DNA of 64,000 bases from Gracilaria domingensis (Eukaryota; Rhodophyta; Florideophyceae; Gracilariales; Gracilariaceae), in NCBI GenBank assembly GCA_022539475.1, contig VCMS01000164.1, forward strand, positions 62,001 to 126,000, read 5' to 3'. The notes below the pieces were generated by a model. That model ran no database searches, was not told the DNA's origin, and was given only the letters and a program-made list of their open reading frames with translations. A program made the translations under genes and the position numbers. Shown piece after piece: positions 52,500-61,857 of this stretch; position 1 is the stretch's first letter; each line of letters opens with the position of its first letter.

Positions 52500-53612
52500 C
52501 GCCGGCGGCGCCTATTTGGTGATTAGCGGGCGCGCGCGTGGCGACGGCAGCCAGCCGCGAGGCCACCGCGCCTACGTGCGTGGCGTTGGTGGCGCACGCG
52601 CCGGCCAGCCCCATGAGCGGCCCGTCGGCGCGGCGGAAATTTCGAATGAACCGCTTGCGCGCGCCCAGCAGCGCGACGCGCTGGGACGGGTACGGCTGGC
52701 GCGCCGCCACGTCGCCGTCCAACCAGCGCGGGTGCTGCGCGCGCTTGCCGTGCGCCCACAGCACGGAGCGCAGCGCGTGCGGCACGACGTGCCGTCGCAG
52801 AGCCGGGTGCGCGGTGGCCAGCGTCGCGAAGAAGTGCTCAGTGGCGCCGGCCGACACGGCGAAAGCGGCCAGCAGCCGGGGCCCCAGGGGCGCGGCCGTG
52901 GCGACGGCGCGCACAGCGGCGCGACGCCACCATCGACGCCTCGCCGGACGCGTACGGCAGCCCGCTCCAGCGCGCGGCCGGGCTGACCGCGCCGGGCAGC
53001 GCGCGCAGCCGCGCGGCGGCGGCGGCGGCGTCGAACGACAGCACGTGGTCGAAGTGCAAGCGGTGCAGGCGCGCGGCGCGCGGGCGCGCCCACCACGCGC
53101 GCAACATCTACGCCGTGCACATCGATGCCTAGGTGCGGCGCGCGGCGCACAGCGCGCGAGCGCAGCAGCGGGTAGTCGGCGGCGCTGAGGTTGATGAGGA
53201 AGCGCCAGCGGCGGCGCCGCGCCAGCAGCAGCTGCATGGCGTTGAGCGTGTTGAGCACCATGAAGATGCCGCCGTACGTCACGGGCTGCGCGCGCATGAT
53301 CAGCACTTTGCGCGCCTAGCTCGCGTTGCACGCCAGAAGCGCGACGCGCGCGCGCCAACACGCCGCGCGCGGCACCTTGGCGTCGATGTGCACGGCGTGG
53401 ACGTTGCGCGCGTGGTGGATGCGCCACAGCAGCCGCGGCAGCAGCTCCAGATTGGCGTTGATCACCTGGATGAAGAACGCCAGTTCCGTCTCTGCTGCTG
53501 CTGCCACTGTGGCTGCCGCCGCCGCCGCGGTTGGCGGCCGCAGCAGCGACAGCAGCAGGAGCGCGGCTGTCGCCTTCGCCATCGCCGTCGCCGTCGCCGT
53601 TGCTGTCGCCAT
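52500..53612 (-). pseudogene. GT14 (Branch/xylosyltransferase-type) glycosyltransferase
   Basis: From an ATG at 53612 there is an Ala-rich hydrophobic anchor, then FIQVINANLELLPRLLWRIH, VHAVHIDAKVP, a TAG stop (53316-53318), VTYGGIFMVLNTLNAMQLLL and RRWRFLINLSAADYPLL. These are the hallmark steps of core-2/I-branching and peptide O-xylosyltransferases. After about 53165 the phase changes; LHFDHVLSFDAAAAAARLRA and the C-terminal part (HFFATLATAHPALRRHVVPH) are in other frames down to about 52500. An inverted 60-bp duplicate of the HARNVHAVHIDA segment sits at 53089-53150. GT14 enzymes act in the Golgi on proteoglycan-type chains. The extreme GC content makes all six frames open, so boundaries are approximate. 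Confidence 0.7.
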
Positions 53613-53833
53613 GGTGGTGGTGGTGATGGTGGTGGAGGAGCGGACGGAGAGGATGAGAGCCGCGGCGTTATGGCGCTTTAAGAGAGCGCGAGATGCAGAG
53701 CGCGTGAGCGCGTCCATCTGTCGGCCCTTGCGCGTCACGTGCGACCAAACGGCGCGCGAGGGCTCGACTAGTGGCGCCCATTGGCTGTATGCCGCGCAGT
53801 GCCGTGTCACGCGCCCGCGTCGCTGCTGCCGCT

Positions 53834-54151
53834 TATAGAATGTGAGAAGACAGTACAGCTGTATTCACATTTGCGTTATTGCGTCGCATTCGGAATACAA
53901 GGCCGCATATGCATGGTGACAAAGCAACATCAACCAGATGACTATGACATGCGTTTGAGTGCGTTGTTGTACGTACACGTACTGATATCTACAGTGAGTA
54001 CAGACATATGCGTAGAACGTCTTAGAGTATTAATAGACGTTAGATAGCGTGGCCCACTCGACCAAGCGAAGGAGCAAGCACCAGACCTGCTCCTAGCTAG
54101 ACAACCTGCAAAGAGTACTATTATATCTGCATCCAAAACTGTCCTTACCTA
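53834..54151 (+). repeat. 5' LTR of copia element 2
   Basis: 318 bp. It includes an inverted AGTACGTGTACGT-type segment near 53970-53982. Only the base at 54119 (T here, C in the 3' LTR) was seen to differ. Confidence 0.95.
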
Positions 54152-54164
54152 GTTATGGGCCCAG
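54152..54164 (+). other. Primer-binding site matching half-tRNA initiator Met
   Basis: GTTATGGGCCCAG begins directly after the LTR. It is complementary to CTGGGCCCATAAC, the anticodon stem-loop of eukaryotic initiator tRNA-Met ending at position 39. Drosophila copia primes from exactly such a 5' half-tRNA. The only ATG upstream of gag lies in this site, in another frame. Confidence 0.8.
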
Positions 54165-54264
54165 AAAGCTCAACTCAACTACCGTCCAGACCCCGCTTTC
54201 TTGGGATATTCGCAACGTCCCTTGGACTGATGGACGCGGGAACCAGCAGCAGTACGTCGACGCC

Positions 54265-56925
54265 GTGTCGCTTTGGCAAGCGTTTCAGGACACATTGTCG
54301 GACTCGAACAGTAACAAGGTTCCGAAGGAGGCGCAAGGAATTATGCTGCAAGCACAGCTCTATGGAAGAGCTAGAGATCTGTGTAAGGCTATTTCGGAGG
54401 CTACAATCCGATCCAAGAATGGCCCGCAAGCCATTGTCGAAGCTTTGCACAAAAGAGACCCACTTGCAGTAGTATCAGAGGTGTTTCAAGACTTTCTTTC
54501 GCTTTTGAACACAAAGCGAAACGCGAACGAGACGTTCAAGAATTTCGAGTCTCGTTTTCAGGCGCAAGTGTCACGGTTGAATTCGCATGGCAGTGAAGCG
54601 AAGCTCTCGGAATCACTGGTCGCTTTTGCACTGCTTGCAAACGCAGATGTTGATGCCAATCAGAGAGTATCCGTCCTCGCAAACGGAGCCCCACGGGACG
54701 TGAAACTCACTGCGACAGCTTCTACGAATGACTTTCTGTCAGCTGTATCGTACGAATCAATCGCATCTGTGCTGCGACAATGCGACAGAATGAGAGGCTC
54801 TGGAGGAGAATCAGCTTCAAGCTCACTCTCGAGTCATTCCGCAAGCTACTCTGCGCCACCGCCTGGTAATCGTAGGCAAGGTATGAGATACCGTCGAACT
54901 CCAGAACAGCTTTCGGAGCTGAAAGGCCGTACCAGGTGTAGAACGTGCAAGAAGTTTGGTCATTGGATGAAGGACCATAACGCAGATGGTTCGTTGAAGC
55001 CTGGATTTAAGGCAACTGATGCACCAGTAGGAAATTACTCTGCCCCCAGCAAGGTTCTTACGTTCAACATGGCAAGTTTAAGTACTGTAGGCGACTCGGA
55101 AGGTGCCGATGAAGAGTTTATCGGACCACTTCTCGACAACGCGGCGCCCTACAGTGGCATTGGTCAGGTCGAATTGAATTTAATCCGCCCATATATATGT
55201 CCACGACGGGACGGCGACCTTGAACCTATACCTGATTCAGTTGCTGACCGACCGTTTTGGCAGTACGGCAAGGGCAAGCACCGAAGTCCAGCAAAGAAGA
55301 TACTTGGATCTGTGGTACTCACCGCTCGGACAGATGAAGGCTCGTTAGTCAACATAAGACATCTTGTGATCGACGGCTCTTCTCAATGGGTGGTCGGGAG
55401 AAATGTTACGAATTACTGCGACATTCTCCGTGTGAACCAGAACCTTCTCAAACTTCCCTCAGGCGCTGATGGAAATTCAGGAGGCAGTTTCGCCTTGGTC
55501 GATCATGATATGCACACCTTCATGCCGCACCAAGCGTTTACCTACTGCATGAACCAACCGACTACTAGCAGCCAAACCACTCTGTACTGCGCTGCAGCTC
55601 ATTTCGGTAGTACCCATGAGCAGAGACCTTGGTCTGATTTACAGAAAATTGTTGACCGAGTCCATAAGCATGTATGTGGTCACTCCACGTATTCAGACAT
55701 TCGTATCCTTCTGGAAAGGAATGGTCTTTGGACCCCGGCGGTTGACAAGTATTTGCAGACAACCCTAGAAAGGTGCCCGGCTTGCCGAGCCACGGCTAGA
55801 CCTAGTGCGTCGCGCAAGGTGTCACTCAGCTCCATGACAAAGTCTTTCAACGACGTTGTGTGTGTTGATCACCTGTTTCTCGAACAGAACTGTGTTATGC
55901 ATGTGATGGACACCGCGTCGCGCTATTCTGTAGGGTGTACCGTGGAAGATACATCCATGGAAAAGGCAATGGTTGTTTTCGATTCTCAATGGCTCACACC
56001 CTTTTGGGCACCAGACATAGTCGCATTTGACCCCGGCTTCAGAAGTAATGCTTTCAGTCGGTACCTTCAGCAACACAACATCGACGCACGTCCATTGCCG
56101 CCAAGAAGACACAATAAGAATGTCCTCGAATCCAAGCATCGGATTATTCGGGACGTGTTCATCCGTTTGAAGCAGGCAGCTTCAGTAGATATCGAAGATT
56201 GGCAGATACCGCTCATCATCCAACAAGCGATACGAGTTTCTAACGACCTCTACGGTAGCGACGTTCTATCCGCCCAAGAATTGGCCAAAGGATATCCCCG
56301 ACCATTAGAGAATGGGGCTCATCCCAAGTTATTGCCACAGGAACTCGTTGACGCCCACCAAACGTTATTGGCCAAGCGTAAGCTTACTCGTATTCTGCGT
56401 TCTAAGACCTTCGAAGAACAACCGGTGGCCGTCGGGGACCTTGTTCAAGTATTCGTAAAACGTCAGAATGAAAAACGTGGAAAGTGGTCCAGCGATAAAC
56501 CCGTGCTCACGTTTGATATTCGCACTCGTACCGTTACAGTTCCCGGCTCAAAGGGTAGAACGATTCAAGCTGCTATCGAAGACGTAAGACCATCCGTACA
56601 TGACAATGAGCTTGCTACCGCTGTTCAGAATGCCATTGATGACCTGGACAGGAATTTGGACGACCTAGTGGAGCAGATCGAAGAACCTGGAATCCAGTAC
56701 AGCACGGCGACCGGGAGGAAGAAGATATGGGTCTGTCTCAGGAACAAGGTAATGCCGTTGTGGAAGAACAAGATGCTATTGGACCTAATTTGCCTAGCGT
56801 CGGCGATAAGATCGAAGTCTTTTGGCCTATTGATCAAGCTTTCTATCCCGGAACTGTCGAGGAATATGATTCTGCGACCAATAAGTTTTCCGTTCACTAC
56901 CTTGATGGAGACAAAGAACAACTGA
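54265..56925 (+). CDS. gag-int: Copia 2 gag, protease and integrase
   Basis: An open frame of 886 codons from 54265; the phase stays open further upstream (WDIRNVPWTDGRGNQQQYVD precedes it), but without ATG, so the start is uncertain. Gag helical region is about residues 1-200. A variant zinc knuckle CRTCKKFGHWMKDH (near 228) has His where the last Cys is usual. The protease-like LLDNAAPYSGIG (near 290) has DNA in place of DSG/DTG. The integrase zinc region is HKHVCGH ... CPAC (465-505), with the catalytic D in VCVDHL (about 532), D in AFDPGF (588) and E in LESKHRI (620). The last 75 codons appear out of frame relative to the Tudor-like/RT frame that overlaps them. Confidence 0.9.
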   Translation: MSLWQAFQDTLSDSNSNKVPKEAQGIMLQAQLYGRARDLCKAISEATIRSKNGPQAIVEALHKRDPLAVVSEVFQDFLSLLNTKRNANETFKNFESRFQAQVSRLNSHGSEAKLSESLVAFALLANADVDANQRVSVLANGAPRDVKLTATASTNDFLSAVSYESIASVLRQCDRMRGSGGESASSSLSSHSASYSAPPPGNRRQGMRYRRTPEQLSELKGRTRCRTCKKFGHWMKDHNADGSLKPGFKATDAPVGNYSAPSKVLTFNMASLSTVGDSEGADEEFIGPLLDNAAPYSGIGQVELNLIRPYICPRRDGDLEPIPDSVADRPFWQYGKGKHRSPAKKILGSVVLTARTDEGSLVNIRHLVIDGSSQWVVGRNVTNYCDILRVNQNLLKLPSGADGNSGGSFALVDHDMHTFMPHQAFTYCMNQPTTSSQTTLYCAAAHFGSTHEQRPWSDLQKIVDRVHKHVCGHSTYSDIRILLERNGLWTPAVDKYLQTTLERCPACRATARPSASRKVSLSSMTKSFNDVVCVDHLFLEQNCVMHVMDTASRYSVGCTVEDTSMEKAMVVFDSQWLTPFWAPDIVAFDPGFRSNAFSRYLQQHNIDARPLPPRRHNKNVLESKHRIIRDVFIRLKQAASVDIEDWQIPLIIQQAIRVSNDLYGSDVLSAQELAKGYPRPLENGAHPKLLPQELVDAHQTLLAKRKLTRILRSKTFEEQPVAVGDLVQVFVKRQNEKRGKWSSDKPVLTFDIRTRTVTVPGSKGRTIQAAIEDVRPSVHDNELATAVQNAIDDLDRNLDDLVEQIEEPGIQYSTATGRKKIWVCLRNKVMPLWKNKMLLDLICLASAIRSKSFGLLIKLSIPELSRNMILRPISFPFTTLMETKNN

Positions 56926-58679
56926 AGCTCCAGGATGAACTCTGGAATTACTTGCCGGCAGAAACGTCTACCTCTGATAAACAAGTCAATAGCGATGAAG
57001 GCCCTGCTGTTGGTGCTGCCGAAGTGGAGCTGACTCCTGGTCAAGAGCTTGAAAGCGAAGAACAGCAGATGGTCAAGACCTATCACGATGCGTTTGGTAC
57101 AGTAGAATTTATGTTACACCAAGCCCAAGGACTTCCCTCGTCCGCGATCCAAAACGCGTATGAAAAGGAAGAGAAATCTTTCAAGCGAATTGTTCGAGAT
57201 GTTGCAATTTCCGATGTACCGAAGAAAGCTAATGTCGTCACGAGCCACGTGTTTTATAAGGTGAAGAGATGCGACGATGACTCTTATACCTTGAAGGCCA
57301 GAATTGCGGTTCACGGTAATAAGGACAGAGATAAGCATCTCCTTAAGACTGACTCTGCTACCTGCCCTCCAGTCGGTATTAGGATTCTGCTTTCACTTGT
57401 CACCATATTTGCTTGGACCCTGGCTAAGATTGATTTTAAGAGCGCTTTCTTACAGACAACGGCCAATCGTGATGTATATGTGGTTCCTCCTAGAGAGTGT
57501 AAGACTAGACACCAGCACTACTGGCTGCTGCTTTCTGCTGCATACGGATTGGCAAATGCAGGTGCAAAGTGGCAACAACTTAGCGACAATGTCTTGAGAA
57601 AATTTGGATTCCTGCAGTTGATCTATGTGCCGCAATTGTTCTACCGACTCGACTCTGGGAAGCTCGCCGTTGTAGCCGTTAAGGTTGTGGACGACATTCT
57701 GTTTGGAGGGGTGAGACGTAAGGTTGCTGCAGTCATCGACAGGATAAAGGCCCAACACACTCTTGGAACGATTGTGTATGGACCTGGAAAGATTCAGTTT
57801 TACGGACTTCAGGTGACACAGTTTGAAGACATGACCGTTTCGGTTGATGGAGACGAGAAGCTACAAGGATATCAACCTGGCATCATCAGCCGCTTGAGGC
57901 GCAAGCAACAGGACGATTCTCTCAACAGCATTGAACTGGCTTCGTTCCGATCACTCAACAGCTGCATTGGCTGGCTTGGAGTCGCTGCTTCGCCCTTCTG
58001 TGCCTTCGTCTCCAGTTACCTCCAGCAGAAAGGCCCCATTCCGACTGTCAAGGATTTGGTTACGCAAACCAATCTGCTGCGATCGCTGCAGAGGAAAGGA
58101 ACGACAGTGAGGTTTGTCCGACCTCCTGCTTCTACCTCATGTGAGGTTTCTGTTGTTGTGTTTTCTGATGCAAGCCGATCGAATGATTACGGACAGTTAG
58201 GATTCGTTGCTGGTCTACTATTTGGAAACTTGGAACAGAACGCTGTAGTACACGTGATATCGTGGAGTTCGCACAAGTCTAGAAGACCAGTTAAGTCCGT
58301 AGGCTCTGCCGAGACTCTGGCAGCGGGTGAGGCAATTGACGAAAGCAAAATGTTACGCAACGCGTTTAGGGCACTGCTTAACGTCGACGTCGGACTCTGG
58401 ATCATAGTGGATTCGAAGGATCTCTACGGAACTTTGTCAACTTGCCGCAATGCCTCCGACCGATCTATTCGTGGAGATATCAGCGTAATTCGTTACGAGT
58501 TCGAAACTCGAAATGTCAGTCGAATGATACGGGTACCTGGAAATATTAACTACTCCGATCCGTTGACGAAAACAGACAGCCCCATGAGCCTTTCGCTAGA
58601 ATTGCTGTTGTACAATGGGCTCATTGATATCGATTTCGCATCGGCGCTGTCTTCCAGCTCCAGCAAATCCACTGGTTGA
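56727..58679 (+). CDS. pol: Copia 2 Tudor-like domain, reverse transcriptase, RNase H
   Basis: 650 codons from the ATG at 56727; the phase is open from 56604, overlapping the first ORF by over 300 bp in the -1 frame. Residues about 25-75 (VGDKIEVFWPIDQAFYPGTV ... FSVHYLDGDKE ... LWNYL) have the strand pattern and aromatic positions of a Tudor-type domain, like that of MSH6 or PWWP/Tudor readers. RT follows with KIDFKSAFLQT and VVDDILFGG (VVDD where YVDD is usual, about residue 321). RNase H has VFSDASRSNDYGQLGFVAG and a late VDSKDL. No stops. Expression may need -1 frameshifting, internal initiation, or the frame break may be a mutation. Confidence 0.9.
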   Translation: MGLSQEQGNAVVEEQDAIGPNLPSVGDKIEVFWPIDQAFYPGTVEEYDSATNKFSVHYLDGDKEQLKLQDELWNYLPAETSTSDKQVNSDEGPAVGAAEVELTPGQELESEEQQMVKTYHDAFGTVEFMLHQAQGLPSSAIQNAYEKEEKSFKRIVRDVAISDVPKKANVVTSHVFYKVKRCDDDSYTLKARIAVHGNKDRDKHLLKTDSATCPPVGIRILLSLVTIFAWTLAKIDFKSAFLQTTANRDVYVVPPRECKTRHQHYWLLLSAAYGLANAGAKWQQLSDNVLRKFGFLQLIYVPQLFYRLDSGKLAVVAVKVVDDILFGGVRRKVAAVIDRIKAQHTLGTIVYGPGKIQFYGLQVTQFEDMTVSVDGDEKLQGYQPGIISRLRRKQQDDSLNSIELASFRSLNSCIGWLGVAASPFCAFVSSYLQQKGPIPTVKDLVTQTNLLRSLQRKGTTVRFVRPPASTSCEVSVVVFSDASRSNDYGQLGFVAGLLFGNLEQNAVVHVISWSSHKSRRPVKSVGSAETLAAGEAIDESKMLRNAFRALLNVDVGLWIIVDSKDLYGTLSTCRNASDRSIRGDISVIRYEFETRNVSRMIRVPGNINYSDPLTKTDSPMSLSLELLLYNGLIDIDFASALSSSSSKSTG

Positions 58680-58701
58680 CGAAGACTTGAAAGGGAAGGA
58701 G

Positions 58702-59019
58702 TATAGAATGTGAGAAGACAGTACAGCTGTATTCACATTTGCGTTATTGCGTCGCATTCGGAATACAAGGCCGCATATGCATGGTGACAAAGCAACATCA
58801 ACCAGATGACTATGACATGCGTTTGAGTGCGTTGTTGTACGTACACGTACTGATATCTACAGTGAGTACAGACATATGCGTAGAACGTCTTAGAGTATTA
58901 ATAGACGTTAGATAGCGTGGCCCACTCGACCAAGCGAAGGAGCAAGCACCAGACCTGCTCCTAGCTAGACAACCTGCAAAGAGTACCATTATATCTGCAT
59001 CCAAAACTGTCCTTACCTA
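58702..59019 (+). repeat. 3' LTR of copia element 2
   Basis: 318 bp, 317 identical to the 5' LTR, directly preceded by a polypurine tract and followed by target duplication CCGCT. Confidence 0.95.
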
Positions 59020-59039
59020 CCGCTGCTGTACGAATCGGT

Positions 59040-61562
59040 GGCGGTGAGCAGCGACTCGCCGCGCGAGGCGATCGTCCTCCAGAGAGCCGATGGAGCCCGT
59101 CTCACCGCGCACCGCGAACCGCAGCCCGCCGTGCACCGCCGCGCCTACAGTTCCGTCCGACCCACTGTCGCTCGCCGCCCCGCCGACGCCACGCGCGCGC
59201 GCCGGCAGCAGCAGCGCCGTGGCCGCCGCCGTGGCCCACAGCGGCACGCCCGCCAGCGGCAACCACAGTGCCAGCCGCGCCGCGCGCGCGAGTCCGTCCA
59301 CCACGCCCTCGGCGCGGTCGCGGCCAGCCGCCACTCGTTCAGGCGCAGCCGCATGCGCAGCGCGCGCTGCACCACGGCGCTCAGCCACTGTCAGACAGGC
59401 CGCGACTCATTGGCCTCGCGCGTGGACATTTGTCGCTTTTATCTCTTCATACCAACCGTACAGTCGGCATACAATTGGCATTATACCTGTCGGTAACGTC
59501 GGTACTCACGCGCGCGCCACCTCGTTCGCTCCAGCCGTCCCCGCCGCCCCGGCCGCCCCCGGCGCACCCGCTGCCGCTGTTCGGTCCACCAGGTACATCG
59601 TACCGCGCCCGTAGACGTCGCGCTCCACGAACGTTGCGTCCGCGTCCACCGGCACAGCGGCCGCCGCGGGCTCCAGCCACGCCGCCACCATCCCCACCCC
59701 CAGCACGGCCGCACTCAACAGCGTCAGCACTAACAACAGCATCTCCACTACCTGCATCACTATCGTAAGCAGCTTCTCCAGCGACAAGATGCAGATGCCA
59801 CGTCGCTACCGTCACCACCCCCGTGTCTGACAGCGTCTACCGCGCCGCCCACAACCACGCCGCTGCGTTTCCCAGCTCGATCGCTGTGCTGATGTTGGTT
59901 AACACCGGCGCGTACAGCTTCAGAGAAACTTTTTCGTCCCACGTTTCGCTGGGTCGCAGCAGCACCCTCTACGGCACCTGATCGTCGGCCGTTTACTTCT
60001 CTACGGCCGCGACTTCGTGCACAATCGAAACTTGCAGCCCAAAGCAGTCCTTGATGTCCAGCGACGCGCCCACCATAGTGTTCTTGCTGATTACACCCGC
60101 CACCCTGCCGAACAATCCTTCCGTTAGTGTCACATGCTGCCGGAGTTGTGAGAGGTATACGTAGTCTGGACTCTTCATCACGGCAAAGTACAGCCCCTTG
60201 ATCGAATTCTCATGCAGCCATTTGCACCACGAAAACTCCACGGGAGGCTGCTCCATTCTAACGTCCAACGCTAACCCTAAGCCATGTTTCGAATTGCAAA
60301 AGTGCAGTAGTTGCATCCGAACTTCACTAAGCCCGCCTTGCGTCGGGTTTACGTGGGCTGCCGCAGTGCTCAGGCTCGAGTTCTCCTGTGACATCGCTTG
60401 CTGTCTCGCCCGCAGTGCACCTCTTCCCTTTGCGCTTATGCCGGTTCGCACCTCTTCTTCGCATCCACACGGAAATTTCCTTAACACCGCTAGCACCAAC
60501 TGCTCTTTCATCACTTCGCACACGTCCAACCAGATTCCGATGATTTCTTCTTCGCTCAGTTCCACGCTCTGTGGCAGCCTTGTCCGCGAGGGGCCCTCCG
60601 AATACGACGCCATAATCAGATTTGGAGTGAGGTCATAGGAGTCTAACAGGTCCTGCAACTGCTGCAGAGCCTCTGTATCTGGCGTCCGTTGAGCTCCGCT
60701 GATCGTTATATTAACGAGCAAGTACAGCGTCTCAGTATTGTAGATCACCCGAAGCTCTGGCGTGAGACTGGCAAGTGCCGCTGCCGTACGACGCACCCCG
60801 CACTCTGGATGGCAGATGGTGCAGAATTCGCCGCAATCTGATTCAATACTGCGGTGGGGTTTGCCAGTGCGTCAAAGTCCGTACTGGATGAACTAACTAC
60901 GGCTGACAGGATGAACTTCACCATGTCAATTCCTACCTGTTGGTAGTCCGAATGGTCAACAGCAACAAAAGCGTCCTTCGCATGGGCAGCCAATGAGGAA
61001 AGATTCGCTTCATTGTCAGCACTACTTGTGACCAAGATGCTTCCCCCAGCCATTGAGGCAAGCACGGTGAAACCAAGCGAATCATACAAGTCGCATCGCA
61101 CGCTGTAGTTTCCAACCGTTACAAACTGGAAGCTCACGAACTCTGTGCCTTGGCACCCACACATGCAACTTTCGAATCCAAACTCAGCAGTTACCAGGAA
61201 GAAGAACTTGAAGTACCCGTCATAGTTAGTATACGCAGATGATGTAAATGTGTCGTTTGTAGTACCGGACGATCTCAGAAGCTTTCCTAGTGACCACGGC
61301 TTGCTCAACTGTATTTAACGAGATGTTCTGCTCGTGTACACCAAAGCCAGCGCGGATCAGAAACGAGTATTACGTGTTTGAAGAAAGCCCGCAATAGCGC
61401 TTGATACGACCACGTAGTTTCATTCGTGCCTGACACAGGCGTTATGACAACATCTTTGTAGTACTTCACATTCTTTGAGCCCACAGCAGTAGAGAGGTTG
61501 TTAATAACAGCAGTATCAGAGAGGAATTCATAATTCTGACGCACGTCTTCGGAAAGGATCAT
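59040..61562 (-). pseudogene. Decayed membrane/secreted protein gene
   Basis: Consecutive minus-strand frames read as one protein: 61562-61305 (begins MILSEDVRQNYEFLSDTAVI), 61308-60745 (Cys-containing SCMCGCQGTEFVSFQFVTVG), 60796-59993 (VIYNTETLYLLVNITISG, VELSEEEIIGIWLDVCEVMK, then FSWCKWLHENSIKGLYFAVM). Further down are a hydrophobic segment (LLLVLTLLSAAVLGVGMVAA, about 59787-59690) and a second one (LALWLPLAGVPLWATAAATA, about 59290-59230). The phase changes near 61308 and 60790, and there are stops near 59990. An extracellular protein with C-terminal membrane segments is implied. I do not recognise the family. It lies on the same strand as the GT14, COPA and FkbM remnants. Confidence 0.45.
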
Positions 61563-61857
61563 GGTTGACGTGTGAATCTCGGAGTTTCTCTCAAGTACAG
61601 CCGCGGTGGCGTTTTGAGATGTCTTTCACACCTGAAAGGAATACTCGATGTGCATTAGACCTGAATTGCTCTGCACGGTCTGCAGCGCACTGGATGGATC
61701 GTCGGTGTTCCCGGAACGCTGGTTTAGGCGCCTGTTCCGCTAGACTTTGCACCTGGTCCGCTAGTTAGTCTTTTGAAAAATTCCCTGTATCTCCTATTAC
61801 AAAACAGCTAGATGCTGCTCTTGTTCCTCTAGATTTTTTGTGAAAATTTTACTTGCA
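61563..61857. other. Upstream flank of the membrane-protein remnant
   Basis: Nothing beyond a possible promoter of the minus-strand gene was recognised. The sequence grades into the 44-bp tandem repeat. Confidence 0.35.

Larger units (their letters stand above)
53834..59019 (+). mobile_element. Ty1/copia element 2, full length and young
   Basis: A 5186-bp element bounded by 318-bp LTRs (53834-54151 and 58702-59019) that differ at a single base. The target duplication CCGCT is at 53829-53833 and 59020-59024. The LTRs begin TATAGAATG and end TTACCTA, so the terminal dinucleotides are TA...TA, not TG...CA. The 3' boundary is confirmed by the polypurine tract GAAAGGGAAGGAG ending at 58701. Order of domains is gag, protease, integrase, Tudor-like, reverse transcriptase, RNase H, in two long ORFs in different frames. 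It lies in GC-rich decayed gene sequence. Confidence 0.96.

Noticed and set aside
52462..53838. Several long plus-strand ORFs rich in Ala/Arg
   Set aside because: Very high GC keeps all frames open; GT14 motifs are on the minus strand.
54155..54472. Alternative gag ORF starting at the ATG in the primer site
   Set aside because: Its sequence is Arg/Ser-rich noise after about ten codons; gag motifs are in the other frame.
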